Positions 47,365-60,005 of a DNA stretch of 64,000 nt are shown one piece after another. The first letter of the stretch is position 1, and every line of letters starts with the position of its first letter. Made by a program: the position numbers and the translations under genes. The DNA is taken from NCBI GenBank assembly GCA_010093515.1, contig MU001672.1, positions 1,093,508 through 1,157,507 of the forward strand, written 5' to 3'. This DNA comes from Lineolata rhizophorae. Lineage: Eukaryota; Ascomycota; Dothideomycetes; Lineolatales; Lineolataceae. The notes below the pieces were generated by a model. That model was not told where the DNA came from. It saw only the letters and a list, made by a program, of their open reading frames with translations, and ran no database searches.

Positions 47365-47570
47365 TGGTCGGAGGCGGCCGCGATGGATAGTGAATACGTG
47401 CGCAAACAGGGACCAAAGGATTACAAATACATGAGATGGATGCGTGTGTGCAATGGGGCGCACGAGAAGGGGCGAGGATTCAAGGAAAACCGCGACAGAG
47501 GGGGCGGTGGTGGGATTATGCGAAGGTAGGCGGGAGGAAATTCGTGGCTTATGCGGCTGGTGCGGCGGGG

Positions 47571-47648
47571 GTGGATGGATTGACGGATGGACGGATGGAC
47601 AGATGGACGCGAGATTGGATGGGTGGATGAGCGGATGGAGAATGGATG
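47571..47648. repeat. Degenerate GGAT tetranucleotide repeat
   Basis: ATGG-type units recur with changes (GGATGGAT, GGACGGATGGAC, GGATGGGTGGATGA) over about 78 bp, ending in a short A run. It is an ageing microsatellite in the vma13/rsc7 spacer. Confidence 0.75.
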
Positions 47649-49367
47649 AAAAAAAAAGGTGGATAAGGATTCATTAAGGTATTAAGAACTCAGTATGTGT
47701 GGTATGAATGGATGTTGTGCGTGCCCTCTTCCCGCCGTCTGTGTGCGTTGCACCATCATCGCCCACCTTCCCGTTGCCCTATACTCCTGGTATCGTCTGT
47801 GTTGCTGGGGCCCCCCTAACGTCGTCTCGATATACCCCGTCCTGCTCCACCTCCATGCGAATGACCTCTCGACGAAGACCCATCGCAGGCAAAGCCCTTT
47901 CCGTCTATCCCAAAGTGACGATAGTGAAGGATGATGGCGAACGGGAGAGCACACCTCGCAACCGAGTAAGGAAACCAAAACGAGGAGGGAGGAAAAGGGG
48001 AGACGTAGCAGAACGCGGAAACATCTGTGAAACACTGACTGGCCCGAACAGAAAACTTTACCGATGATGCTTAACTACTAAGGAGAAAATAGGAATACCA
48101 ATGCGTGTTGTTGCTCAACATGTCAAAACCAGTAAAAAGCTAAGAAGCCTCGACCGAACAAGCGCTCCCGATTCCCCAGGAATGTGCTGCCGACTGCCCA
48201 ACCACCAACTGTGCCAGATTTCAGCCTTAGATCCGCAAGTGCCAGAAAAGAAAACCCGCTCCAAACCCGCACGCAGAACCATGCCGCTGAAGCACCGCCG
48301 ATGCAACCCTAACGACTACGTACCGTAGCGTTATGACTCAAACGAACAGCCAGACATCCGAAAGAGAGAGAGCCGGGAGCCCCTAACAAAAAAAAAAAAG
48401 GAAAAAAGAAAAAAAGAACGGGCAGATCATGAAGAGAAAACAACAAAGCAAAGCCTAGTTGGCGACTCGCGGCTGAGGCGTTCGGGACAAGGGTGCATAT
48501 AGAGGATCTCGATGTTCGAAGGGAAGGACTAGAAAGCAAAAAGCAAAAGTCACGCTCGTCGTCTCTTTCCCGGCCAGGGCACCCCTTGCGTGGCGTTTTC
48601 CCGGCAGATTGTCGCAACGTGTCCGATCCAGGGTTCAGATCGACCCAGATCGCGGCCATCAGCAATCGAGTCTGCCCCCACGCGTTCATTCGTTCACCAT
48701 CACCACTACCGTAGGATTGCGCCCCTGCCATCGACTGTGGCGTCAGACGGTGGCCCCGAAGGTGGACTGCAAGACCACAAAAAGCTCGAATTGAACAAAG
48801 CATGAGTGACACTACCAACAAGAGACCCGATGAAATGAGGAAAAAGGAAACAATGCAGTAAGAACATCACTAGACTGGGCAAAAACTAGCAACCGCGGAC
48901 CACACCTTGCAGATCAGCAATTTATTAAGAAGGGAGAAGAGAGAAAGGCCGAATTTGCAACTACATTAAGAGAGGGTAGCAACACCACCACATGTGCACA
49001 AAACTCGAGGAAACAAAGTGCCTGGAAGTATAGTGTACAGGGTATGAAGAAGCAGCAGCAGACCGACGAGAAAGATTGCGTCCTCGAACGATGATGCTAA
49101 AGACGCCTTGTGCGCCCTAAGCCCAAGGCGCCCCAAAAGAAAAGAGGAAAAAAAAAGGGAATGAGAAAGGAAAAGAAAAGTATGCAAAACAAAACTGGAG
49201 CGCAAGATTTGCGGGTCCCGTCCAGACTGATGACCCAATGATACGCGGATGACTCGTATGCATGCAGACCGTGGGACTGCACCGAAGTGGACCCGAAGCC
49301 TCAGACATGCATATCGCAATGGCAGAATACGTTTGGTTGAACAACAACGAGCAAAGCCCCCCCTTGA

Positions 49368-51696
49368 TCAATACTGCTGCCAGCCGCCCTGCTGCTGACC
49401 TGACCCGGGAGGGCCTGGAGCCCAGCCGGGCATCCCCGGTTGTTGCGCCGCCGTGCTCTGATGCATAAACTGCTGTGGGCTCGGGCTCGGCTGGTAAGGG
49501 TTGCGGCCCACGCCAGGGTACCCGGCGGTGCTGCCCATTCCACCCATACCGGGATAGCCCATAGGTGCTCCGTGGTGCATCGAGCCGCTGCTCTGGGAAT
49601 GGTGCAGCTGCGGCGGTGCCTGCAGCGGTGAATGCTGTTGTTGATGAGGTTGTTGCTGCTGGCCGTGCTGCTGGCCGTATGGCGGCATGTTGTGGTGCGA
49701 CTGCGAGAGCGGCGAGGGCTGAGGCTGTGGAGGTGGCCACATCTGCCCTGGCTGATAACCATACCCTCCGGGCTGGCCGTGGCCACCGCCGGGCGTCATG
49801 GAAACGCCGGAAGGCCGATGGTGCATCTGAGGCTGATGCACAGCTTGAACGGGCGACTGAGCCATGATGTTCTGGGCGTGCGGCTGCTGCGTGTAGGCTT
49901 GCTGGGGCGCTATCGGTTGAGATGATGGGCCTTGCCTATGATGGACGCCGTGTCCTCCCATGGCTCCAACGTTGGAGCCTAACGGAGGAGACTGGATACT
50001 CTGCGAGATGGGAGCCGCGCTTTCGTGCTGAGTCGGAAGAATCTGAGGTTCATGAGGCCTCTTCCAGATGTCTTCCAGATACTTGCCACGGTTGCTCCTT
50101 TGCGAGGTGAGGCCCTTGTTCCACTCGGCAGTATGTCCAGCATGCTGCAGGATTTCAGATGGGGTGCTCGCCTGGATGCGATCCTGGTACGGCGGCCCAG
50201 AGATCTCCTGCCGCGGTCGTTGGACGTTGCCGTAGTCCCTAGGCCTCATGTCATCGGTCGGAGCGAGGTTGATCATCGGTAGAGGCGCCAGGCTGTGGGC
50301 CATTCCAGGCATCCCGTGTTGCCCTTCGAGATGAGCAGGGCCATTGCTGTAAATAATCTCGCCGTGAGGCAGGGACGTCAGCGCGTGGGCGCCGCTCTCG
50401 GCTGCCGCCGCTTCCCGAGCCTTCGCTGCTCCCGGCCTCTTCTCGCCGGCGGCGTCTTCCTCGGTAAAGCCCTGCTTGCGAGCCTTGCTCTCCCAATAAT
50501 CGTCCCGGACACGCCGCCCGTTCACAATGAGCCGGCTACCAAACTGACGGAACATAGACCGAGCCGTCACGATGGCGATCTGCCGCGACCGATAGGAGTA
50601 CGGCAAGATCTCCTGCGCGATAAGATCGTCCTTCTCCGCCTGTGTGGCGATGATCTTGTAGAGCGACCGGTTCTTGTTGAAAAGCAAGTACGAGTCTCGG
50701 TAGCCAAGGACGCGGGCACATTCGGTAGCAAGCATGAAGAGTTTGTCTCCGCGTTTGGGCACTAAGAAGGTTCGACAGCGGTACTCGCGGCCGTCCAACG
50801 GATGACCGGAAGGGGAGACCTTCTTCTCCCCGGCCTCGTCGATCTCACGAGGGATGTACTCGTCGCCATCGGGGTTGAGCTGGTCCGTTGTGTGGTCCCG
50901 AACAGTTGGCAGTGCCTTCACCACGGCGCCCTTCGTTGGCGTGCTCTTAGGTGGCGAAGCCTGTGTCGGCGACGGCTGAGGTAATGTTTGCGTGTTCAAC
51001 TGAGGTGTCTGCACTGGAGCAGGGCCTGACGGCGTCTGCGGTGGTGCAGCTTGAGTAGATACGCCTGGGCTCTCAGAGACTTTAGCCGTGGTCTTGGGGG
51101 GCCTTCCGCGCTTCCGCGGCTTGGAGTCGTCTAGGGAGAGCAGTTAGGTGTTTGGTTCCACAATCGAACCCGATGGAAACTCCACAACGCTTTGCCTCGC
51201 TAACAAACACCAGATGGATAATTTGGCAAACGAGAAAATAAAGGCCAAGCAAGCGGCGAAACTAAAAGATATCATACGTACCTTCATCTCCACGTTCTAC
51301 ATCCACATAATCATCCGGCGATCGACTTCTCTTAACTCCGCGGGGACTCGCCTGAGCGACGTTCGACGGTGATCCTTGAAGCACGCCTACGACGATTAAA
51401 AATTTTTTTTTTGGTTTCTCAAATTAGCAAATGCGAATCTTTCAAGAACGCTCGTGTCTACCACGGCACGCTGCTGGGGATGTAACCGCGCACGTCGAGC
51501 GCCGCAACCTTGGGCTGGGGCGGTTTGTCCTTTTCGCATCCACGACACCGGCGACGACCTGGATAAGAAAATGGGACGAAGACGAACCTGAAGTGTTCAA
51601 GGCGGCCGGATTGATGGTGCCGGAGGGGTCCATGATGCTTCCGCCAGTGATTCCACCGTTCATCGACGCCGCGACAGGATGCGACACGGAGTACAT
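49368..51696 (-). CDS. rsc7: Rsc7/Swp82-family chromatin-remodelling subunit (Npl6)
   Basis: Exons 51696-51588, 51386-51282 and 51130-49368 give 658 residues. After a disordered start with an AT-hook-like KPRKRGRPPKT, the Rsc7/Swp82 domain follows: DEYIPREIDEAGEKKVSPSGHPLDGREYRCRTFLVPKRGDKLFMLATECARVLGYRDSYLLFNKNRSLYKIIA, then ILPYSYRSRQIAIVTARSMFRQFGSRLIVNGRRVRDDYWE. The C-terminal 250 residues are rich in Gln, His, Pro and Gly and look disordered, even prion-like. The protein is a subunit of Swi/Snf or RSC, which moves nucleosomes in the nucleus. The start Met at 51696 is the first in an open exon; no alternative looked better. Upstream lies an unusually long gene-free stretch. Confidence 0.92.
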
Positions 51697-54600
51697 GCCA
51701 GACGCAGGGCGACGACGACCGACGGATCGGCACCGATAGCTTTCCTCACTTCTTTTTTTTTTTTAACAAAAAATTATTTTCCTTCCCCCTTTTCCACTCG
51801 CCTCTTTCTCTCTCCTTCTCTGCCCAATGCGCCTGCGCGCGCGCACGGCACGACTCTGTCGTCGCGATGGACGGGAGCGGGCGGAACGCGATGTCGTGCG
51901 TGCGTTGCGTGCGAGCACGGCGACAAAACGGTCAGCAGCAGCGACGGTGCTTGCACGGGGCGAGGCGACGACGGAACCGCTGTGGTTGGGCGCGCATTCG
52001 ATGCAGCGAGGTTTCGCGGCTCCCGAGTAGGCGATGCGCGAGGTGAAGGGATGGGGCCGGTCGCTGGTTGCTGTCGCCCGGGGGGGTGCGGGCGTGTGGA
52101 GATGCAGCGGGCAGAGCGGGCCGGCGGGTGCAGCGGGCGGCGGATGCGGCGGCGTTTGGGCGGCGGAGGCGGCGGGCGGCGAACGGGAGGTCGCTCGCTG
52201 GATGGCTGCAAGGTCGGGCGGGACGAGCGCGGTAGGGCGAGATTTTAGTTCTCGAGATCGCAGCAGAGAGGGACCCTGACGGCTGGGACGACGGGGCGGC
52301 GACGCATGCGACGCGGGCGCGCTGTATGGTGGGATGTGCGGTGTGGGCTCTGCCGGTGCTGGTTGCTGCTGGTGCGGCGGCGTGCGGCGGGAAAGCTGGG
52401 GGAGCTGGGGGAGCGCAGGCGGGCGCACGCTGCAAGCCGGCGGGTCTCAGAGGGTCGCGGCGGTGGCACAGGCGCTGCTGGGGGCGGGGGGTGTGGTGGG
52501 CGTTGCCGACAAGCGAGCGCAGCCCGGCCGTCGCGGGCGCCGTGTGCCGGCGGGACGGCGACGCAGCGCGGCAGCCTTGGTGATGGCGGGCGACGATGGC
52601 GCTCGACGGGCGGGCGAACGAGGGTCGCGGCAGAGGGGCGGTGGAGCGGCCGACGACGCTCCGGGCGGGACTCGAGATGCGGGCACTGGGTTGGAGCGAC
52701 GAGCGGTGCGTCGCTCGGGTCCGACGACGTGGAGAAGGAGACGCTTCCGCGCGTGTGCGGGCCGCGCAAGGGTGCGCCCTTTCTCGGCGCTCGCCCCGGG
52801 GCAGTGCACCAGCGGCCGGCGGCCAACCAACGGTCGCCACCGGGGGCGTCGTGCGCGCCTGAGGGCCTGCGAGCTGCGCTGCGCGACGCGCTGCGATCGC
52901 TGCTCCGCGCGCCGCTCGATGCTCCCGGCTAGCGCGACCTCGCTCGCTCGCGATCGGACGCGCGAAAAAAGATTAACAACGACACGCAGGCTGCTCCGTG
53001 GCGTTGGGGCCGAGGGCGTTGAGTGGGCGAAGAGGAGGTGAGCGACGGCGGACGAGCTCGAGACGGGAGGGTCGGGCGCCGGCGCGGCGCGATGGCTCGC
53101 AAGATGAGCGCGCCGGGTTTGCTTAGACAGCAGATGTCAGTCGGCGAGCTCGCCTGCTCGATTGGTGACTAGCTCGCGCGCTGCACGGGGCGCGCTGGGC
53201 GGTGCTCGGGGCGCACGGCGCACGGCGCACGACGATGACGCTGCGGCCGCCGCCTCGGCGGGTTCTTTTGGGGTAATAGTGCCCTCGGGCCAAGAATGAG
53301 GAAGGGCAGGCAGGGGGTAGCAAATTGACGAAACGAAACTCCGGGGACGAGCTGGGAGCAGAGATGGCAAATTAGTCGTGCTGCCGGTACGAAGGCAGGC
53401 GGCATAGGCAGGCCTGGGTTTCGAGCCGAGGGAAAACGAGAAACGCTCACGCCCCCGGATGCGCAACAAGTTGTTGCGACGATGACCGAAGATGGGTCTT
53501 GGGGGGCCTGCGGCGCGGAGCGGCGGCGGGCGGCGGCGGGCGGACGGCGAGCAAGCTCCGGGGCCGTGTCGAGTCACCCCGCGCGTTCGCGCGACGGAGC
53601 GGGCTGGCACAGGGCGACGGAGCGAGGGTTAGAACTGGCCAGATGACGGGCCCCCGATCCAGGGGGTGGGGCCCGGACGGCGCAGCGCGGCGAGCTGTGG
53701 GACTGCCCAGGGAAACCGAGAGAGCGAAAGAGAGAGCGAGAAAGAGAGCGCCCACTCGGCGGCCTCTGCCTTGCGCTCCGCTGCGCCGTTCCCAAGCCCA
53801 GCAGGCAAGCCCAGCTAGCAAAGCAGCGGGCGCGCGCAGCCCACGCGGCCAGCCGGGGTTCTGGTTGGCTCGCCTCGAGGGACGAACTTAACGTCTCGAG
53901 CCGGGGCCGGGGTTGCGGAGACGGCGAGGGTTTGGTTGGGGTGTGTGCGTACGGGTGAGTGTGTGTGGCTGGCTTGCTTTGGGCGCCCCTCGCTGTGGCC
54001 GTGTCGCGGCGGGCTGAGGCGCCGTGGCCTGGCGGAGGTGGCGGCGACGGCGGCGGCGGCAGCCTTGTGCGGCGAAACTTTGCCTCTGGTCGACGGGCGG
54101 CCGGCCGGGCGTGGTACCGATCGGCGGGGGAGAGAGAGGGAGAGAGCGAGCGCGAGGGGAGAGGGGTGGGGAGGCGGGGCTCTGCCGTGCGGCGGAGAAG
54201 GGCAGAAGCAGCGGCGACTCGCGGTGGAAACAACACCGAGGGGGCGAGGATAAGGGCCGTGACTCGCGCGTCTCGGCCGCCCGCACACCTTCCGCGTCGA
54301 ACGGGATCCGCGGCGGGCAGACGGCGGGCAGAAGCGAGCAAATGGGGCCGCGAGGGTCTGGCGGGCCAGGGAGCGCAGCAGACACGCCGGAGGGTGCAGA
54401 AACGGGGGCAGGCAGGCGCCAGGCCGTGGCTTAAGTGGAAAAGGGCGAGCGGGCGCGCCAGATGATGTGCAGATGATAATGGCTGCAGCTCCGCGCCCTC
54501 TGCCCGCCGTATCGGAATCCGTCCAGATCGACGAGCCCGCGCGCGCCGCCCATGCCAGGCCGTGCTGCTGCCTCCAAGCCCTTCTGCCGCCGCCCGGGCC

Positions 54601-54938
54601 TGCATGATGCCAATATCGACACCTCCCCGCCTGCTACATAATGCTACTACTCCTACGTCTACCGCTGCTACTTCATCAGCTACTACATGCTCCCGCTCCT
54701 ACCCCAAACCCCCCTACGGGCTTCCGCTGCGTGGGGCCCAAGACCCCTCGGCCCCATACATGTGTACATACATACGTACTGACCGACCAACGGCCCCCCG
54801 CGTGTATGCGACCCCACTGTGACGCAGCATTGCAAAGGAGAGCGCGTGGCCGACGCGTCTTCTCACCGCATGCCTCCTCACCACATTGTAGCATACAGCA
54901 TCTCGACATCAATAGTATGTACTACGTCCATGCGCAGG

Positions 54939-54969
54939 TTTTTTTTATTTTTTATTTTTTTTTTTTTTT
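54939..54969. repeat. T-rich tract
   Basis: About 30 bases of T with two A interruptions, isolated in GC-rich DNA. Confidence 0.85.
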
Positions 54970-55958
54970 AATACGAATACCACGGATGCTATCCCAGAAG
55001 CATCAGCCGTTCCCCCCCCCCGAAGCGGCCCGGGATGCGCGCGACGAATGAGACGGCGCGCGCGCGCTCTCTCGCTTCCACCCTCCCCCCTTCGCCGGCC
55101 CAATCAGAGCGCCCCGACGACCAGTCCCGGAATCAGACACGGTTCAGCTGGGCGTTTGCCGGCGCGAGTCGTCGAATCATGGACTCCACACGCGGCCGGC
55201 GCCACTGGGCGATTGGGGGAGCTGTTGGCCCTTGCCGGCGCGGCCGTTCGTGATGAGGGGCCCCTCCAAGGTCCCCAAGCCCCGATCCCATTCGCCCCGC
55301 GCCGGCGAACCCCTCCCCCTCTTGCTTCCCCCGTCCCGGGCGTGCAAGCCCAAGCGAGAAAGAGGCGCCGGGCGATGGCGGCGGCGTCGGCGGCGGCGTC
55401 GCACATCGCGCCATGGGCTGAGTCACTGATCAGAGCCCATGTGTGTACTTTGCTAGCTCCCGGCTCGGTCCATCGCAGAGCGTCGATTGCCGGCCGGGGT
55501 GCGCGCCTGCTGCCCAGCCACTCGTGTGTACGGGATCCAAAGGGCCAGACAGAGCCAGGCCCGCCCAGGCTTCCCACGGAGTACCGCCGCGGCCGCCGCC
55601 CGCTGCCGAGGCGCGGCCGCGAGCCGAGCCCGCAAGGAGATACCCGCAGCATCCGTGCCATGTATCGCGCTGTTGTATGTAGGGCCGGGGCTGTTTGGAC
55701 GACGCCCAGCCTCTGGCGCGTCCGGGTCTCGTCCTCGGGTTCCGCGGGCAAACCTCCTTCTCACGCGCTCTCTCCCAACCCACTTTCCCCCTCTCTTCTC
55801 CGGCTGATTCCTCTGTTGCCCTACAATATAACTGCGCGAGGGCCTGGGCCGACCGGGGGCGCGCAAGCGAGAAGCACGCGCGCACGCGCGCTGCCGCCGC
55901 CGAGCATGGATCCACGGGCCCGGCCTATGTAGGGCCCGGGTCCAGGCGAAGGCAGCAG

Positions 55959-55982
55959 CGGCGGCGGCGGCGGCGGCGGCGG
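55959..55982. repeat. (CGG)8 microsatellite
   Basis: Eight perfect CGG units, the longest triplet repeat in the GC-rich region. No gene overlaps it. Confidence 0.9.
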
Positions 55983-57000
55983 CCCAAGGCCCTTTTTTTC
56001 AACCCATATTCCAGTCTTGTTCTTGCGTTTGCGCGCCCGCCGCGGCTAACCACAAAATGAACAGGGCGGCAACATTATTGTTGCCGGAACTAGAGTGGTC
56101 TGGGTTGCGTCATTCCGCCCGTGCGCCGGCCGGTCTATGCGCGGACCCCGTTCGCGCGAGCGCGTCCCGTTCCGGCGTGAGCGTGAAGGCATCTCTTTCG
56201 ATGATTGAGGGCGGCAGTATGTGAAGGTAGTAGTGTCCGTTCCGGCGGAGACGACGACGGACGACGCGTTGTCTGTCCGTCTCCGCTTCGGCGGATACCT
56301 ACCTTCATTGAATCGTGCATGCTCCCGCAAGCCGCACGCATCCCGAGCTCAACCCCCCCCCCCCCCGGGCCGGGGGCGCCTGCCTGCCCGCTTGCTTGCA
56401 GGTGTTGCACCGCTCCGCGCGCACGATGATGGAAAATCGCAACGGGCAGACCACCCACTACTCTCCAGGTGGTACATACAACCCCCGCCCCCCTGTCCAC
56501 TCCTTCCCCCTCCCTTGTCGCCGCTCACACTCCCGGGGCCTTCCCACGCCTACCTTCAATAGCAGTGGCAGCTTCGCCGCCCCTTCCGTGGCTTGCCCGT
56601 TTCTGGACCTGGGTCCTTCAAGCGCGTGGCGCGTCGTGCCACGAGGAAAGCAGCATGCCCGGCGTGCGCGGCGTTGCTCGTGTGGGCTGGGCCGGGCTGA
56701 GCTGGGCTTGGACTGGGCTGCTGCTGTTGCTGCGAAGAGCCAGATGTGCCGCCGCAGCCCGCTTGCCGGCCGCCGCCGCCGCCGCCATCGCCGTCGGCCG
56801 CTGCGCTGCCTTGCTCTAGCGCCGGATAGCTGCTTCTGGATAGTGCCATCTGCCGGCTCTGCCCGCGGGAAGCGGCATGACTGCCTTCCATGTCTTGCCT
56901 CCCCCGTGCCCCACCAACCTACTACCACCTAACCTGCCCGCCTACCTTACCATGTACAGGAGGCCCGCTCACGCCTGCAATTCCGCTGTATGACCTGATG

Positions 57001-60000
57001 ATGATGATATTGGTGAGACGGATAGTATGAGCGCGTTTGATAGAGCCAACTCACGAAAATGCTCCGCTTTTAGATGCAGCACCTAGTTCAGGGTCGAAAG
57101 GAAGGAGGTATCGTCGAGACGCTAGGGAGAGGCTGGAGGCCCAGTAAAGGAACTCCAGGTTCAGTCCGCCGGGCCGTGGCATGTAGTACATGGCCTGCGC
57201 ATGCTGCATCGGGTCGACCGCGCAAACTTTGGGCATGGGCCAGCTGGTAAAAAAGGGCCGCTGAACCCCGCCACAAGGCGGACCCCTCCCCTCCCCCCCC
57301 ATTCGGACTGTTCTCCTTGGGGGCCAAGGGGGGGGGTGTCGCACAACGGCCAGCTTTGTCTTAGACGGAATGATTGTCATCTGCCCTTTCGACCTGCAGG
57401 GTCCGCCCGCTCCCTGTCCGATTCGGCCGTGAGTAAAATGGGAACTCGACCGCTTGAGGGGCGCGACGCGCGCGCCGACTCCCTAGCCGGCGGGATGAAG
57501 GAGCCCTTCAGCCTATGAGCGTGCCGCAGGCCAGCCTTGGAGCCTCTGCGCATAATCAAAATGATGGATGAATCAGGTCGAGGTCGAGTAGGGCCAAGTA
57601 AGCCCGCCGAACCAAGACCGACCTTGTGACCACAGCCCCGGACTGCAGGCTTGAGGAACCGTGGTAGCCCTCCGGGCGATACGAAGCGGGCCGCAATCAT
57701 TGGAAGAGCGGCCGCGTCCACACGGAAGGCTAATTCGCAACGCTGCACCGACCCTCCACGGGGCCTATGTAGTAGAGATAGCGTTCCGTAGAACGCGTCT
57801 GGAAAAATGCAAGATTCGAATCCGGGCCTCGGTTTTGGCCCGCGCGCTATCGTGGCTCTCTACAAATCCCGGGCCCGACGACGCGCAAAGCCAGGACTCC
57901 CCCGAGAAGAGAAAGGGAAACAGTCATGGGCAGGTCCTCGTGCCGCCCAGTATGACGCGGCACTGATGAGATCGACGCCCAATCCGGCCTGAAATGCCTC
58001 TTGGGAGTTGGAGATGACGGTTTCGATTTCCCACGAGTCCGTATCCCGGCCATAGGGGGAAGGGGTGGTGCTACCTACGTACATCAGCCCCATAGTGGGA
58101 GAACCCAGGCCAAGGCATGGAACCACATGACTGGCATGGGGCGCCCTGCCCGAGCCACATTCTCGGGAACTACGGGACCGCACCAAACGAATGGGAGTGC
58201 TTGCCTCCGATGGCAGTTGGAGATGCCGTTGAAACATCTTCCGCCTATGGTGGCGTTTGCCCTAGAAATTGAATTCGAGAACCTCCATCAACCTACAATG
58301 TCATGCTGTGCGGTCCAAGCAGTGGCCACTTCTTCCTTTTTTTTTTTTTTCACTTTTCTGTTGAGAGCTGAAATGATCTTTTTCGGCGAGTTTGTATGCT
58401 GCACATGGGTCCATTTCCTAGGCTAAGTGGCCAGACCGGTCACATCGTGGGTTAGATTGGCCAATTTCCGCGCCACTCGTAACGCATATCCACATGGCCA
58501 GAACGAATAGTAGGAGGATGAGGTCCCTGAAAAGCTTCTTGCTCCGTGCATTGGCAGTCTTGGTTGCTGCGGCTTGAGCGGTGTGATCTCCGCAGACGAA
58601 AGCTCCATTCCTGTCCGTTCCAGATTTTGCAAACCCCGGGCGGTCTGCTAAGCTATTTGTGGGCGCCGAGGGACGATAGGTAGAAAGCCCATCGCAGACT
58701 CCTATGCCTTTGTTTCTTTCCCCTGCTTACCTTCCATCCTAGTTCGTAAAGAGATGTCCGTAACCACCGGTCGTACTTGCATGTCCATCAGGGGCGTGAG
58801 TGATGCTAGACCTTCATCATAGGCGGGTCTGCAATAACCAGAAAATAAGTTCCAAGCTTTAAGTACTGTAATCCGCGCCGTACTCCGTACTCCACTTAAC
58901 GGCTTTTTTTTGGTCTTTGAAAACGTACGCGATTGGTGGCGTGCTAGCCGTTTGCTTTTTCCTCTTGATACCAAATCCCGAATGTCGCCGGCTTGACCAT
59001 TCACTGAAGCCCTTCTGATGAAGTCATCAGCACTAGCGATGCAAGATTTAATTGTCCGCAAAGCAGTCACGAACCCACGCGCGGCAACGACAACAGTAGC
59101 GAGCTCTTCGCCTGGTTGAAATGGTCCGGAATGTGCTTTGGGCCAAGCTGACTTGGTGACCCTTCTAGAAAAGGGTTGATGCCCGGGGCTTCGCATATGT
59201 CGATCCCGATGATGGCCGCCGAACTCGATGCGTGTGATCTCCACGACGGGTGGTCCGCATGAGAAAGCGGCATCCTTCGGAGATAGGCGGTGAAATTAGG
59301 CAAAAGTTAATAGCATCTTGACGTTTGGGTCGGTTTTCGCTACTGAAGCCCCTGTGCGACGCAATTACTGCTATTCCGATGCAGTGCGGTCTAGGTGTAG
59401 CTAGAGAGCTCCGCCTAAGGTTTCATTAGCACCGACACCTTCTCTACCTGACAAATCCGGGCGTGGCTTAGGCGAAGGCATAATTAATTATTTATCGACA
59501 GCGATGCACGTGCAGGGTGGTGATCAGCAACTTTAATTCGATCGTCAAGGGTAATACCACGCATCGGGAAAGACATACAAAGACATGTGATAATTTTGGA
59601 AACAGGCCTCGCTTCAAGGAAGAATTACTGCTAAAACCACATCGGATATCAGCACGTTGCAATTAAGATCGTAACTCAGAGCGGGCTAACGTTCCTACCG
59701 AGAGCCTCTTGCCTCCGAACTTTGTGCCTTCACATTAATTCTGCTCCTGACTAGGCCGAAAGAGAAAGAAAAGTGCCTCGTACCACTCAGTCGGTCAGGA
59801 CACCTAACACGAGGCTAGTACTATCGGCAAAATGGTATCTACCAATCGCCGACTGAAAGGGAGAAATCCGCCTGCGCCATCCCATCCCATCCAACGCCAA
59901 GAGACTAAAAAGGCAGCTTCTTGTGTGCTACACTCGCTTCCTCCCGATCTGGTTGCAATGCCACGCCATTTTAATATCCCACTCGCGCCGCATGTTGCCG

Positions 60001-60005
60001 TTGAA
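57001..60005. other. Gene-poor region downstream of prp11
   Basis: GC falls to about average. Apart from a doubtful ORF at 58702-59244 I see no protein-like frame. The right 0.4 kb is the 3' flank of prp11. A T-rich stretch occurs near 58339-58352. Confidence 0.5.
58702..59244 (-). CDS. Doubtful hypothetical ORF
   Basis: A 180-codon open frame in DNA of ordinary composition, where chance frames this long are less expected. Part of it looks helical (GEELATVVVAARGFVTALRTIKSCIASADDFIRRAS), but I recognise no family, the start is arbitrary and codon choice is not clearly biased. An overlapping frame at 59303-59067 is also open. It may be a decayed or lineage-specific gene, or chance. Confidence 0.2.
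   Translation of the reverse strand: MEITRIEFGGHHRDRHMRSPGHQPFSRRVTKSAWPKAHSGPFQPGEELATVVVAARGFVTALRTIKSCIASADDFIRRASVNGQAGDIRDLVSRGKSKRLARHQSRTFSKTKKKPLSGVRSTARITVLKAWNLFSGYCRPAYDEGLASLTPLMDMQVRPVVTDISLRTRMEGKQGKETKA

Larger units (their letters stand above)
46361..49367. other. Convergent 3 kb spacer vma13/rsc7 with simple repeats
   Basis: No supported gene lies here. The spacer has a (CGA)9 run at 47338-47364, a degenerate ATGG/GGAT repeat at about 47571-47648 and A-rich tracts near 48389-48416. A 3 kb gap between stop codons is long for this window and may include long 3' untranslated regions. Confidence 0.6.
51697..57000. other. Very GC-rich gene-free region upstream of rsc7
   Basis: Over 5 kb has very high GC and long open frames in most frames and both strands (up to 343 codons at 54605-53574). 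All of these are Arg/Pro/Ala-rich and overlap one another, so I treat them as composition artefacts. On the minus strand, long pyrimidine tracts at about 53705-53750 and 54125-54180 (seen as GAGAGA on the plus strand) look like fungal promoter or transcription-start tracts and may mark a distant rsc7 start. A plus-strand pyrimidine tract with a TATA-like element (ACAATATAACTG) lies at about 55745-55835. Also present are (CGG)8 at 55959-55982, a T-rich tract at 54939-54969 and C14 at 56353-56366. Confidence 0.55.

Noticed and set aside
52306-53041. Overlapping 208- and 235-codon plus-strand ORFs
   Set aside because: Two different frames of the same DNA are both open and both give Gly/Arg/Ala-rich products, a composition effect.
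53574-54605. 343-codon minus-strand ORF in the GC-rich region
   Set aside because: It is Arg/Pro/Ser/Ala-rich, overlaps comparable frames on both strands and has no domain. In DNA this GC-rich, long frames without stops are expected by chance.
57800-57835. B-box-like GATTCGAATCC suggesting a tRNA
   Set aside because: The flanking bases cannot form a T stem and there is no A box or acceptor stem at the right distance.
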